Below are positions 16,593 to 25,019 of a DNA stretch of 51,526 nucleotides, piece by piece. Origin of the DNA: Elusimicrobia bacterium CG1_02_56_21 (GTDB taxonomy: Bacteria; Elusimicrobiota; Elusimicrobia; Elusimicrobiales; UBA9959); assembly GCA_001871115.1 (NCBI GenBank), contig MNUR01000111.1:1-51526 (forward strand), written 5' to 3'. The notes beneath the pieces were generated by a model. The model was given only the letters and a program-made list of their open reading frames with translations, ran no database searches and was not told the origin of the DNA. The first letter of the stretch is position 1, and each line of letters starts with the position of its first letter. The position numbers and the translations under genes are program-made.

Positions 16593-18266
16593 ATGGGCGA
16601 TTCAATGTTCTGTTACCAATGCGAGCAGGCGGCCAGGGGCACGGGGTGCACAACCCAGGGCGTATGCGGCAAAGACCCGGAAACCGCCAAAATGCAGGAC
16701 CTCCTGCTCTGGCAGGCGAAGGGCGTAAGCATGTACGCGCGGCGCGCCGCGCAGGCTAACGGCGCCCATGACAGGGAACTTGACAGGTTCGTGGTGCAGG
16801 CGCTGTTCACCACCGTTACCAACGTGAATTTTGACCCGGTCAGGATAGAGCATATAATAAGGAAAGGCCAGGTTGTAAAAGAAAAAGCCATGCTGATGTA
16901 CGAGAACGCCTGCAAGAAAGCAGGGAAACCCGCAGAAAAACCGGGAGGGCCGGCGGCCTGGACTCCCCCCTCCGACTATAAAACCCTGCTCGGCGAGGCC
17001 CCGGATAAAGGAATAAACACCAGGAAAAAAGCCCTCGGGGACGACGCGGCCGGCCTGCAGGAGCTTCTCACCTACGGCTTAAAAGGAATGGCCGCCTATG
17101 CCGACCACGCCAGGATACTCGGCCAGGAAGACGACAATGTCTACGCTTATATACACGAAGCCCTGGACTTCCTCACAAAGCCCGACCCGACCGTGGACAA
17201 GCTTGTGGGCCACAATATGAAATGCGGGGAAGTGAACCTGCGCGTAATGGAGCTGCTGGATAAAGCCAACACCGACGCCTACGGGCATCCGGTACCTGCC
17301 AAGGTGCGGGTGAACCCGCTTAAGGGCAAAGCCCTGCTGGTTTCGGGACACGATCTCAAGGATCTCGAGGAAATTCTTAAACAGACGGAGGGAAAAGGGA
17401 TAAACGTTTACACTCACGGAGAAATGCTGCCCGCCCACGGCTACCCGAAGCTTAAGAAGTACGCACACCTGGCCGGGAATTACGGCGGGGCCTGGCAGGA
17501 CCAGCATAAAGAATTCGACGCTTTCCCCGGCGCGATAGTTATGACGACCAACTGCATCCAGAAGCCGCTTGCCACCTACAGGGGCCGCATCTTCACCAGC
17601 GGCCTGGTCGCCTGGCCCGGGATAGAACATATAAGCGACGGGGACTTCTCTCCCGCTGTCGAGGCCTCGCTGAAGGCGGACGGCTTCAGGAAAGACGGGG
17701 AAAACAAGACCATAATGGTAGGCTTCGCGCACAATACAGTGCTAGGCGTCGCCGACAAGGTTATAGACGCCGTTAAGGCGGGGCAGATAAAGCATTTCTT
17801 CCTGGTAGGCGGCTGCGACGGGGCAAAACCCGGGCGCAATTACTACACGGAGTTCGCCGAAAAAGCGCCCAAGGACACAGTCATACTGACCCTGGCCTGC
17901 GGCAAATTCCGCTTCAATAAACAGGAATTCGGAGATATCGGCGGCATCCCCCGGCTTCTCGACATGGGCCAGTGCAATGACGCCTATTCAGCCATACAGG
18001 TAGCTTTGGCGCTGTCAAAAGCCTTCAATGTGGGAGTCAATGAGCTCCCGCTCTCCCTGGTACTGAGCTGGTATGAGCAGAAAGCCGTTTGCATTTTGCT
18101 TACCCTGCTTTCCCTGGGGATAAAGAATATCCGCCTGGGCCCCACCCTGCCGGCTTTCGTGACCCCGGCCGTTCTTCAGGTACTGGTGGATAAGTTCAAT
18201 ATCATGCCCGTCACCACCGCGGAGAAGGACCTGGACGCAATACTGGGGGTAAAAACCGCGGCCTGA
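16593..18266 (+). CDS. hcp: Hydroxylamine reductase / hybrid cluster protein Hcp
   Basis: A 557-residue cytoplasmic Fe-S protein of the prismane family, linked in other bacteria to nitric oxide and nitrosative-stress defence (reported hydroxylamine and NO reductase activity). The N-terminal cysteines follow the class I pattern of strict anaerobes, C-x2-C-x8-C-x5-C (MFCYQCEQAARGTGC, then GVCGK). Later blocks include ETNCIQKP-like MTTNCIQKP, HFFLVGGCDGAKPGR with the hybrid-cluster Cys, TLACGKFRFN, MGQCNDAYSA and LSWYEQKAV, all in family order. Length is typical. It is first in a same-strand redox-defence run and has its own strong, probably repressed promoter. Confidence 0.96.
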   Translation: MGDSMFCYQCEQAARGTGCTTQGVCGKDPETAKMQDLLLWQAKGVSMYARRAAQANGAHDRELDRFVVQALFTTVTNVNFDPVRIEHIIRKGQVVKEKAMLMYENACKKAGKPAEKPGGPAAWTPPSDYKTLLGEAPDKGINTRKKALGDDAAGLQELLTYGLKGMAAYADHARILGQEDDNVYAYIHEALDFLTKPDPTVDKLVGHNMKCGEVNLRVMELLDKANTDAYGHPVPAKVRVNPLKGKALLVSGHDLKDLEEILKQTEGKGINVYTHGEMLPAHGYPKLKKYAHLAGNYGGAWQDQHKEFDAFPGAIVMTTNCIQKPLATYRGRIFTSGLVAWPGIEHISDGDFSPAVEASLKADGFRKDGENKTIMVGFAHNTVLGVADKVIDAVKAGQIKHFFLVGGCDGAKPGRNYYTEFAEKAPKDTVILTLACGKFRFNKQEFGDIGGIPRLLDMGQCNDAYSAIQVALALSKAFNVGVNELPLSLVLSWYEQKAVCILLTLLSLGIKNIRLGPTLPAFVTPAVLQVLVDKFNIMPVTTAEKDLDAILGVKTAA

Positions 18267-18427
18267 CCGCAGCAGGCATAGTCCGCTTCTACCTCGGGAA
18301 AGCCAGGGCCGGAGAGAAGCTCGGCGGCCCGGCAGACAGGTCCGGCTTAGGTCCGGTTAGAAAAGAAATAACGGCGGCTGCGGCCGTGCCGGGGAAGAAA
18401 TCCGGGAAAAAATGTAAAATGTGAGAT

Positions 18428-18841
18428 ATGAGAAACATAATAAAGATCTCCGAAGCCGCCGTGATAGCTTTGCACGCTGTGGACTTCATCGCAAATTCAG
18501 ACGGCGAACCCTGCCCTGCAAGGCCTATGGCCGCGAAACTCGGAGTGTCCTATAACCACCTTTCAAAGGTCCTGCAAAGGCTGACACGGACCGGCCTGCT
18601 TCTGCCGGGCCGCGGGCCCAAGGGAGGCTTCCTTCTTTCCAAGAAGGCCAAGGCAGGAAAACTGAGGGACGTATTCGAAGCTATAGACGGGAAAATGTCC
18701 CTTTCCAACTGCCTTATGAAAAGCAAAATCTGCGGGAAGACCGGATGCCTGCTGGGCAGTCTGCTCTCGGAGACGAACACTAAATTCCGCGCGGCGATGG
18801 ACAAAAAAATAAGCGGGCCGCCGAAACCCAAAGCTTCCTGA
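18428..18841 (+). CDS. Rrf2-family transcriptional regulator with a cysteine cluster
   Basis: A 137-residue winged-helix regulator. The N-terminal half shows the Rrf2 helix-turn-helix (PMAAKLGVSYNHLSKVLQRL) and the wing (GLLLPGRGPKGGFLLSKKA). Three cysteines near residues 97-109 (NCLMKSKICGKTGC, spacing C-x6-C-x4-C) match the Fe-S cluster position of NsrR, IscR and RsrR. Members sense NO, iron-sulfur status or redox state. Located 161 bases after hcp, it probably controls hcp through the palindrome at 16512-16527. Which sub-type it is cannot be told from sequence. Confidence 0.9.
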   Translation: MRNIIKISEAAVIALHAVDFIANSDGEPCPARPMAAKLGVSYNHLSKVLQRLTRTGLLLPGRGPKGGFLLSKKAKAGKLRDVFEAIDGKMSLSNCLMKSKICGKTGCLLGSLLSETNTKFRAAMDKKISGPPKPKAS

Positions 18842-18844
18842 ATT

Positions 18845-19606
18845 ATGCCCCCCGACAGAAAATTCCTGGAACAAACCTATAACCGCTATAATAAGCCGGA
18901 ATTTATACACCCTGACCCGCTTGAATTTGTCTGGCGCTATAATAGAAGTTCCGACCGCGAAGTGGCGGGGCTGATAGCCGGCTGCCTGGCCTACGGCAAT
19001 GTCACACAGATACTTAAAAGCGTTGAAAAAGTTCTGGGGCCGCTTGGACCCAGCCCCGCGGCCTGGCTGAAGAGAAATCCCCCCGCAGCCGTAAAAAAAA
19101 CCTTCTGCACTTTCAAGCACCGCTTTACTACCGGGGCCGAACTTGCCGTTTTCCTGCTTAATATCAAGCGCGCCCTGGAAGTTCACGGCTCCCTTGAAAA
19201 GCTTTTCCTGAAAGGCTACGACAAAGACCAAACAACCCTGGAAACCGCTATTTACAAATTCATAGACAGCTTTAACGCTACGGGCTGCGCGCCCTCCCTG
19301 ACACCTTGCCCGGAGCATAAAAGCTCCTTCAAGCGGATAAACCTGTTCCTGCGCTGGATGGTGAGAAAAGACGCGGTAGACCCGGGAGTATGGGCCGGGA
19401 TCCCGCCCTCCAAACTTCTTATCCCGCTGGACACCCATATGAGGCAGGTTTCAATGGGCATGGGCATAACCAAAAGAAAAGACACGTCAATGAAGACCGC
19501 GGCCGAGATTACCGCATATTTCCGCAAAATAGAACCGGGAGACCCCGTTAAATACGATTTCTCGCTGACCCGCGCGGGGATACGGAAAAACAATGTGCGC
19601 ATATAG
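18845..19606 (+). CDS. DUF2400 / TIGR02757 family protein
   Basis: A 253-residue soluble protein of a widely distributed uncharacterised family. Recognisable blocks are the N-terminal LEQTYNRYNKPEFIHPDPLE, EVAGLIAGCLAYGNVTQIL, the central KRINLFLRWMVRKDAVDPGV and the LLIPLDTHMRQV segment. The helical arrangement and the closing Asp-Thr-His resemble helix-hairpin-helix DNA glycosylase-like folds, but no function should be assumed. Its ATG lies three bases after the stop of the Rrf2 gene, so the two are probably cotranscribed. Its stop directly abuts the rubrerythrin promoter candidate. Confidence 0.85.
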   Translation: MPPDRKFLEQTYNRYNKPEFIHPDPLEFVWRYNRSSDREVAGLIAGCLAYGNVTQILKSVEKVLGPLGPSPAAWLKRNPPAAVKKTFCTFKHRFTTGAELAVFLLNIKRALEVHGSLEKLFLKGYDKDQTTLETAIYKFIDSFNATGCAPSLTPCPEHKSSFKRINLFLRWMVRKDAVDPGVWAGIPPSKLLIPLDTHMRQVSMGMGITKRKDTSMKTAAEITAYFRKIEPGDPVKYDFSLTRAGIRKNNVRI

Positions 19607-19619
19607 TAGAATATATTCT
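19607..19619 (+). promoter_or_regulatory. Putative -10 and palindrome upstream of rubrerythrin
   Basis: TAGAAT (19607-19612) is a -10 candidate without a clear -35. It is part of the perfect 12-base palindrome AGAATATATTCT (19608-19619), about 60 bases before the rubrerythrin ATG. A peroxide or redox repressor site is possible. The leader then contains a short hairpin (TCCCGG/CCGGGA). Confidence 0.35.
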
Positions 19620-19678
19620 CAAACCAATTTGCTCCCGGCCGGGTACCGGGAACAATTCTAATCAGCATAGGAGGACAC

Positions 19679-20251
19679 ATGCATCTTAAAGGTTCCAAGA
19701 CCGAAGCTAATCTGCTCGCAGCTTTCGCGGGAGAGTCACAGGCGCGCAACCGCTACACTTATTTCGCCAGCGCCGCGAAAAAAGAAGGCTATATCCAGAT
19801 CAGTATGGCTTTTGAAGAAACCGCCGCCCAGGAAAAAGAGCACGCAAAGCGCTTTTTCAAGTTCCTCGAAGGCGGAGACCTGACCATAACCGCCACTTTC
19901 CCGGCCGGTAAGATCAGCGACACCAAAACCAACCTTAAGGCTTCGGCGGCCGGAGAGCACCACGAATGGGGCAGCATGTACCCCGATTTCGCCAAGACCG
20001 CCCGTGAAGAGGGCTTTGAGCCCGTGGCCAAAGCCTTTGAAGCCATCTCGGTGGCTGAGAAACAGCACGAGGCGCGCTATCTCGGTTTTCTCAAGAACCT
20101 GGAAGAAGGCAAAGTTTTCAAGAAAGACCAGAAGACCGTATGGCGCTGCATAAACTGCGGCTATACCCATGAGGGCCCTGATGCCCCCGAGAACTGCTTA
20201 GCCTGCGCCCACCCGAAGGCTTACTTCGAGGTGCTCGCGGAGAACTGGTAA
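19679..20251 (+). CDS. rbr: Rubrerythrin
   Basis: A 190-residue diiron peroxidase that reduces hydrogen peroxide in anaerobes, using electrons from rubredoxin or an NADH partner. The ferritin-like four-helix domain shows both metal-ligand blocks, FAGESQARNRYTYFA and FEETAAQEKEHAKRFF, then AISVAEKQHEARY. The C-terminal rubredoxin-like Fe(SCys)4 domain shows CINCGY and CLACAHPKAYF. Start ATG 19679 has AGGAGG at good spacing. It is followed closely by tpx and shares the island with superoxide reductase and rubredoxin, giving a complete superoxide-to-water pathway. Confidence 0.96.
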   Translation: MHLKGSKTEANLLAAFAGESQARNRYTYFASAAKKEGYIQISMAFEETAAQEKEHAKRFFKFLEGGDLTITATFPAGKISDTKTNLKASAAGEHHEWGSMYPDFAKTAREEGFEPVAKAFEAISVAEKQHEARYLGFLKNLEEGKVFKKDQKTVWRCINCGYTHEGPDAPENCLACAHPKAYFEVLAENW

Positions 20252-20273
20252 ACGCCCGGACTTAAAGGAAAAA

Positions 20274-20822
20274 ATGGAAGAAAATATCAACGAAGAAGCC
20301 AAGAAAGAAATTATTAAGCGCACAGTGACCATGCAGGGCCGCCCGATGACGCTGACGGGCGAAGAAATAAAAGTAGGCATGACGGCCCCTGACTTCAAGG
20401 TGACCGACAACGATATGCTGCCTATGAAATTCTCCCGCACCTACGGGGGCAAGGTGGCCGTTATCAGCGCGGTGACCTCCCTGGACACGTCTGTCTGCGA
20501 CCTGCAGACCCGCCGGTTCAATAAAGAAGCGGAAGCGCTGGGCCCCGACATAGGCGTGCTGACCGTCAGCATGGACCTGCCCTTCGCGCAGAAGCGCTGG
20601 TGCGGCGCGGCCGGAGTAAAAGCGGTGCGGACCTTCTCCGATTACCAGAAAGCCGACTTCGGCAAGACCTGGGGCGTTCTTATAAAGGACCTGCGCCTGC
20701 TGGCCAGGGCCATCTTCATAGTGGATAAAGACGGCATAGTTAAATACGTGCAGATAGTACCGGAAGTGACGAAAGAGCCTGACTACGACGAAGCGCTCAC
20801 AGCGCTGCGCGCTCTGGTGTAA
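20274..20822 (+). CDS. tpx: Thiol peroxidase Tpx (2-Cys peroxiredoxin)
   Basis: A 182-residue thioredoxin-fold peroxidase. The peroxidatic Cys sits in the Tpx signature SLDTSVCDLQTRRF and the resolving Cys in QKRWCGAAG, the usual atypical 2-Cys arrangement of Tpx. Other blocks are VGMTAPDFKV and ARAIFIVDKDGIVKYVQ. The N-terminus is about a dozen residues longer than enterobacterial Tpx. It starts 22 bases after rubrerythrin behind AAAGGAAA, so the two probably share one transcript. Confidence 0.94.
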   Translation: MEENINEEAKKEIIKRTVTMQGRPMTLTGEEIKVGMTAPDFKVTDNDMLPMKFSRTYGGKVAVISAVTSLDTSVCDLQTRRFNKEAEALGPDIGVLTVSMDLPFAQKRWCGAAGVKAVRTFSDYQKADFGKTWGVLIKDLRLLARAIFIVDKDGIVKYVQIVPEVTKEPDYDEALTALRALV

Positions 20823-20824
20823 AT

Positions 20825-20915
20825 AGAGGTTTAGAGGACCGGAGCAATAGAGGACTAGCCATAAGGAACTTCCCAGGAAAGCCAATCCTCTAGTCCTCCG
20901 GTCGCCCAGCCTCTC
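20825..20915. repeat. Imperfect palindromic dispersed repeat, copy A
   Basis: This 91-base element between tpx and superoxide reductase is an imperfect inverted repeat built of GAGGA/TCCTC words, with arms of about 36 bases around a 20-base centre. Left arm words are TAGAGGACCGGAG and AGAGGACTAG; right arm words are ATCCTCTAGTCCTCCGGTC. Its reverse complement aligns over its whole length with the element at 47529-47620, for example CTAGTCCTCT near the same relative position. It is probably one copy of a genome-wide repeat family. It could fold in the mRNA between the two genes. Confidence 0.75.
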
Positions 20916-20947
20916 ACAACAGACATTAACCAGTACAGGAGATTAAA

Positions 20948-21328
20948 ATGACCGAAAGAATGGAAGTTTACAAATGCGACCTCTGCGGGAACATCGTAGA
21001 AGTGCTCGACGGCGGAGCCGGCTCGCTGGCCTGCTGCGGGCAGGACATGAAGCTGATGAAAGAGAACACCACGGACGCGGCAAAAGAAAAACATGTGCCC
21101 GTGATAGAAAAGACCGAGAAAGGCATAACCGTTAAACTCGGCTCCGTCCCCCACCCGATGGAAGAGAAACATTTCATAGAATGGATAGAGCTTATCGCCG
21201 ACGGCAAGGTGTTCAGGGAATTCCTTAAACCCGGCCAGCCGGCCGAAGCGGACTTCTGCGTCTGCTTTAGCCCCAAGACCGTAGAAGCCCGGGCCTACTG
21301 CAACCTGCACGGTCTCTGGAAGGCCTGA
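20948..21328 (+). CDS. dfx: Desulfoferrodoxin / superoxide reductase
   Basis: A 126-residue two-domain (2Fe) superoxide reductase that reduces superoxide to hydrogen peroxide without making oxygen. The N-terminal desulforedoxin-like Fe centre is visible (YKCDLCGN and LACCGQDM). The catalytic centre has the ligand histidines in [16 protein letters not shown] and the Cys/His pair in AYCNLHGLW. Start ATG 20948 has AGGAG at good spacing. Its product is the substrate of the rubrerythrin and Tpx encoded upstream. Rubredoxin, the usual electron donor, is encoded 320 bases downstream. Confidence 0.96.
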   Translation: MTERMEVYKCDLCGNIVEVLDGGAGSLACCGQDMKLMKENTTDAAKEKHVPVIEKTEKGITVKLGSVPHPMEEKHFIEWIELIADGKVFREFLKPGQPAEADFCVCFSPKTVEARAYCNLHGLWKA

Positions 21329-21437
21329 TGCGCGCGCCCTTGGCTTAAGCCGGGGCGCTGGCGGTCGCCGTCAAGGCAAAGAGAACGGAGCGCAATTCTG
21401 CAGAAAGGCGGCCGGCGCCGCCGGCCGGAGACAGCCG

Positions 21438-21647
21438 GTGTCTTTTTGCAGCAGGCTGCCGCGCGAAGCGGCGGAGTTCGCTTTAGCTGTAGTGAAGGAT
21501 TCAATTATCTTCTACCTGGGCCTGCAGGAAGCAAATGCAGACAGGGAAGAAGCCGACGAACCGGGCGGGATAATAAAGGAAGAATTAAGGCACATCGCCA
21601 TCCTTTCGGACCCGCTCAAAAAGATAAATAACAGCCAGGAGGAATAA
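21438..21647 (+). pseudogene. Remnant or short form of a ferritin-like / rubrerythrin-type protein
   Basis: A 69-residue frame whose last 50 residues look like the second half of a ferritin-like bundle: FALAVVKDSIIFYLGLQEA, then IIKEELRHIAILSDPL. The EExRH metal block is kept, but the Glu normally seen in the 'EKDSI' helix is Val. No N-terminal half is found upstream; the 110 bases after superoxide reductase are GC-rich and give no recognisable protein in any frame. The GTG at 21438 has no ribosome site. A decayed gene is the likeliest reading, a short expressed protein the alternative. It ends directly at the rubredoxin start. Confidence 0.5.
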
Positions 21648-21809
21648 ATGAAAAAATACGTATGCAAACTCTGCGGATATGTTTATGACCCTGCCACGGG
21701 AGATCCCGACAACAGCGTTCCTCCCGGCACGGACTTCGATAAGATTCCCGGGACCTGGGTCTGCCCCGTCTGCGGCGCAGGGAAGGAAGAGTTCGAAGCA
21801 GAAGCTTGA
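21648..21809 (+). CDS. Rubredoxin
   Basis: A 53-residue electron carrier with one Fe(SCys)4 site. It begins [18 protein letters not shown] and ends around [14 protein letters not shown], giving both CxxC pairs and the family's Tyr, Trp and Gly positions. The ATG at 21648 has AGGAGG seven bases upstream, a strong ribosome site. It most likely carries electrons to superoxide reductase and rubrerythrin encoded just upstream. It closes the redox island at the terminator at 21831. Confidence 0.96.
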   Translation: MKKYVCKLCGYVYDPATGDPDNSVPPGTDFDKIPGTWVCPVCGAGKEEFEAEA

Positions 21810-21830
21810 GCCGCCAAGTTAAGGCAACAG

Positions 21831-21857
21831 AAAGGCCGGGAGAAATCCCGGCCTTTT
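21831..21857. terminator. Bidirectional intrinsic terminator after rubredoxin
   Basis: Stem AAAGGCCGGGA / TCCCGGCCTTT with a GAAA loop and a following T-run, placed between convergent rubredoxin and the DUF2914 gene. Confidence 0.88.
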
Positions 21858-21909
21858 CTATTTCCCGTTACGGGGGAGCATCGGCGCGAACGCCCGTTTT
21901 AAGCCCTGC

Positions 21910-22992
21910 CTAGCGCCAGAGCGTGCGCATTACCCGCGGGGATAAAGTATCGTCGCGGATAATATCCAGATCGATGCGTCCCAGCTCCCTGCCGTCGGAG
22001 GTTACTATCTCCACCCGCCACAAGCCCGGATTATAATTAGTCTTATAGGTAAAACCGCGCCAGCCGCCGTCCCTCCCCCCTGCAATAGGCAGAGGGATAC
22101 TGTCCGGTTCCCCCCAGCCTTCCGGAGTATTCTGCCTCCACCGCACGGCAAGGCGCTCGGTGAAATTTGTAGGAGAGAAGACGGCTACCCAGCAATAAAC
22201 AGCGTCGTCCGGACGCGCCAGAAAGGTCTGGTCCCCGCGCTGCCAGAACTTCCAGCGGGGACGCGCAGAGGCCAGAGAGAACCGGTCCCCCTCGCGGGTG
22301 ACGCCGTGGTAGATCCCTATCTCGGACAGCGACAGGGGGACAGGCGGGATAACCTTGGTGAAATAAAGAACTGTGAACAAAACTGCTATCACGGCAAAAG
22401 GATACACAACATGCTTTCGGACGGCAGTTTTATTTTCAGGCAGGCGCGTGTAGAGCCTCCAGGCCAGCGCCGCTATGCATACCGAAGCCGCGGCGATAGA
22501 CCCAAGAAAGGGAACTATTCCTATATGGCCCATCAGGGTAGGAACCAGGTAGGTGAAATAGGACACAAGGCACAGGCTGAACAGCACCATGCGCAGCAGG
22601 GTTCCGGAGTTTTCGAAAGGCTTCAGTTCATTAACCGCGATCAGGGAGGCGAGAACCACCAGGAACAGGAGCGAGGTGCCCAGGGACGCGCTCTTAAAGT
22701 AAAACAGAGTGTAGATATTGAGCAGGGTCCCGAGCATGAAATGCGTGACCCCTACATGATACCGCCAGGCCGTCTTAAAGCGGTCAGGCGGGGTGAATTT
22801 ACCGTGTCTCTCGCGCAGTTCGAGTCCTGTAAAGAACGCGCAAAGCGAGAGATAGGTTGCCTGGTGAATAATATTGTGCAGCCGGTCGATCCGCCCTACG
22901 GCGAGGATGTCGAAAAGGAAGCCCGCAGCAAAAAACCCCGCCGTACAGGCCGGCTCATGCTCGTTATAAAAAGTTTTAGCGCGCTCAAACAT
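21910..22992 (-). CDS. Membrane protein with C-terminal DUF2914 domain
   Basis: A 360-residue protein. The N-terminal two thirds contain about seven hydrophobic helices (for example TSLLFLVVLASLIAV and YPFAVIAVLFTVLYF). The last 130 residues match the DUF2914 pattern: AVYCWVAVFSPTNFTERLAV, WRGFTYKTNYNPGLWRVEIV and TSDGRELGRIDLDI. The C-terminal domain is probably periplasmic. Function is unknown. It is the last gene on the strand of the TolC/HlyD/ABC export genes, 69 bases after the permease, so it may be cotranscribed with them. Confidence 0.8.
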   Translation of the reverse strand: MFERAKTFYNEHEPACTAGFFAAGFLFDILAVGRIDRLHNIIHQATYLSLCAFFTGLELRERHGKFTPPDRFKTAWRYHVGVTHFMLGTLLNIYTLFYFKSASLGTSLLFLVVLASLIAVNELKPFENSGTLLRMVLFSLCLVSYFTYLVPTLMGHIGIVPFLGSIAAASVCIAALAWRLYTRLPENKTAVRKHVVYPFAVIAVLFTVLYFTKVIPPVPLSLSEIGIYHGVTREGDRFSLASARPRWKFWQRGDQTFLARPDDAVYCWVAVFSPTNFTERLAVRWRQNTPEGWGEPDSIPLPIAGGRDGGWRGFTYKTNYNPGLWRVEIVTSDGRELGRIDLDIIRDDTLSPRVMRTLWR

Positions 22993-23061
22993 ATAAATGG
23001 ACCCCGCCGGAGCCGCGGGGCGGCAAAACAGGTAAACGCGGACAGGTATATTACAGGAGCC

Positions 23062-24357
23062 TTATTCCGCCCGCAGCGCGTCGGCCGGTTTGAGCCCGGC
23101 AGCCACCCAGGCAGGATAGATCGCAAAAGCGAAAGCGGTAAAAGCCGCTATAAGTACAGAAATAAAAGGCATCCAGACTTTAATAGGGCTTCCGCCCATG
23201 CCCAGGATGACCTTGATAGGAACCCCCCACAGGTAGCCCAGGGCTGAACCCAGAATCCCGCCGATAAGCCCCAGCATGACGGCCTCCACGATAAACTGCA
23301 GCATTATGTCCCGGCGGCTGGCGCCTATGGCGCGCCTGACGCCTATCTCTCTTGTCCGGGCGAAAACCGTGGCCAGCGTTACGTTCATTATGCCTATGCC
23401 CCCGGCCAGGAAAGCCAGCATCCCTAGCGAAATAGTTACAAGGGCGGACTTCATGCTGGCGGCGATCCTTTCGCGGATGACCTCGAGCTGGTTTTCCACA
23501 ATAAAAAAGTCTCCGTCACCGAAGCGGATCTTGAGGAAATTGTTTATCTTCCGGAGCGACTCGTCGTAATTCTGTTCATTGCCGGTATCTATGCTCAGGT
23601 CCAGGGACTGGTAGGAATTAATGAAATTATAATGGGTCAGCGTGGTCACCGGGGCCAGAACCTTGTAATCCTGCGAATAACCTGTGATAGTTCCGGGCCG
23701 CTTTGAGTAAGGAAGCTCCTCGAGGACGCCGATCACGGTGAAGGTGAAGCCGTCTATCTTAACCGTCTCCCCCAGCATGTCGTTATGAGCCACCAGCATA
23801 TCGAAGCCGCCGGTAAAATTATATTTCTTCAGCATGCTCTTGCTGAAACTGTTGCCGGGAGGCGGAGCCGCCTTCTTTACCAGCACGCAGACGCGCAGTT
23901 TATTTTCCACGTCGTGCCAGTCCAGGAAGCGCCCCCGGAGCTTGTAGACGAAATCCCGCTTGGCCCATTCCGGGGTGACGCCCATGAGGCTGGTGGTCAT
24001 GCGGCGCTCTCCGTATTGCAGCACATTGCGCCAGTCCCTGGCTTCGGGGGAAACCATGTATAAACCCGGCATTTCCCTGCGCAGACTTAATACGTCGTCG
24101 TAGGAAATTACGGGAGGCGGGACATACTCGTCCGGAGAAGAAAAGGTCTGGGAATAATTCTGGGAGATCTTCATCCTGGCCATGCCTGAAACTTCCTTCT
24201 GCTTCTCAATACGCTCGTAGGTAGCGAAAATGGCGGAAAAAGCGTCGATAAACACCAGGGACCCGGCCGCGATAGCCAGAAAGCTCAGTACCGAGCGGGT
24301 CTTATGCGCCCAGATCTCGGTAAACCCGGTCCTGGCGGCGTTGTAAAGGGATTTCAC
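23062..24357 (-). CDS. MacB-type ABC transporter permease (FtsX domain)
   Basis: A 431-residue permease with four membrane helices. One N-terminal helix (SVLSFLAIAAGSLVFIDAF) is followed by a large periplasmic MacB_PCD domain (about residues 45-280), then three C-terminal helices in the FtsX domain. The coupling-helix motif TREIGVRRAIGASRRDIMLQF lies between them. This architecture is that of MacB/LolC-like mechanotransmission exporters, here with the ATPase as a separate chain. Start overlaps the ATPase stop by four bases (ATGA). Together with the HlyD and TolC proteins it should form a tripartite exporter for a substrate that cannot be inferred. Confidence 0.92.
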   Translation of the reverse strand: MKSLYNAARTGFTEIWAHKTRSVLSFLAIAAGSLVFIDAFSAIFATYERIEKQKEVSGMARMKISQNYSQTFSSPDEYVPPPVISYDDVLSLRREMPGLYMVSPEARDWRNVLQYGERRMTTSLMGVTPEWAKRDFVYKLRGRFLDWHDVENKLRVCVLVKKAAPPPGNSFSKSMLKKYNFTGGFDMLVAHNDMLGETVKIDGFTFTVIGVLEELPYSKRPGTITGYSQDYKVLAPVTTLTHYNFINSYQSLDLSIDTGNEQNYDESLRKINNFLKIRFGDGDFFIVENQLEVIRERIAASMKSALVTISLGMLAFLAGGIGIMNVTLATVFARTREIGVRRAIGASRRDIMLQFIVEAVMLGLIGGILGSALGYLWGVPIKVILGMGGSPIKVWMPFISVLIAAFTAFAFAIYPAWVAAGLKPADALRAE

Positions 24358-25019
24358 TGCTCTATCCTCCCGTCGCGCATGCGCATATTGCTCCCGGCCC
24401 GGGCGGCCAGCTCTCTGTCATGGGTAACCATAATTATGGTTATCCCCTCCTCGTTAAGCCGGGTCAGCATCCCCATGATCTCTTTGCTGGCAGCCGAGTC
24501 AAGGTTGCCGGTCGGCTCGTCGGCCAGGATGAGCTTCGGGGAATTGGCCAGCGCCCTGGCTATGGCTACGCGCTGACGCTCGCCCCCGGAGAGTTCCAGA
24601 GGGATCTTTTTTTCCTTGCCGTGAAGCCCGACCTTGCGCAGCAGTGAACCGGCCCGCTCCCGCGTCTCTGCGCTGTCCGCTCCCGCGTACATAAGGGGCA
24701 GGCAGACATTTTCCAGCGAGGAAAGCCTGTTTAAAAGGTGAAAGGACTGAAAAACAAAACCGATCTCGTCCCTGCGCGCGTCAGAGCGCTCCAGGTCTGA
24801 AAGGGTGAAGACATCGCGGCCGTTAAGGGCGTACTTCCCCCCGGTAGGCTCGTCGAGGAGACCGATAATGTTAAGGAGGGTGGATTTGCCGCAGCCTGAA
24901 GGACCGGTTACGGCGACGAACTCCCCGGCTTTTATATCGAACGAGACTCCGCGCAGGGCGGGCCAGCCGGCCTTCCCTCCCTCGTAGACCTTTGTTAATT
25001 CGGAGCAGCTGATAGTCAC
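24354..25019 (-). CDS. ABC transporter ATPase (MacB/LolD family)
   Basis: A 221-residue ATP-binding subunit. Walker A GPSGCGKST near residue 37, Q-loop VFQSFHLL, signature LSGGERQRVAIARAL, Walker B LILADEPTGNLDS and the H-loop His in TIIMVTHDRE are all present and correctly spaced. The DEPTGNLDS form is typical of the LolD/MacB/FtsE group. It overlaps the upstream HlyD gene and the downstream permease gene by four bases each, so the three are translationally coupled and surely partners. Confidence 0.95.
   Translation of the reverse strand: MTISCSELTKVYEGGKAGWPALRGVSFDIKAGEFVAVTGPSGCGKSTLLNIIGLLDEPTGGKYALNGRDVFTLSDLERSDARRDEIGFVFQSFHLLNRLSSLENVCLPLMYAGADSAETRERAGSLLRKVGLHGKEKKIPLELSGGERQRVAIARALANSPKLILADEPTGNLDSAASKEIMGMLTRLNEEGITIIMVTHDRELAARAGSNMRMRDGRIEQ

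Noticed and set aside
18267..18427. Terminator after hcp.
   Set aside because: GC-rich partial inverted repeats are present but none has a clean stem and T-run, so read-through into the Rrf2 gene is possible.
22306..23247. 313-codon plus-strand open frame across the DUF2914 gene.
   Set aside because: Antisense to a membrane protein with a recognisable domain; the translated product is repetitive in charged residues with no family match.
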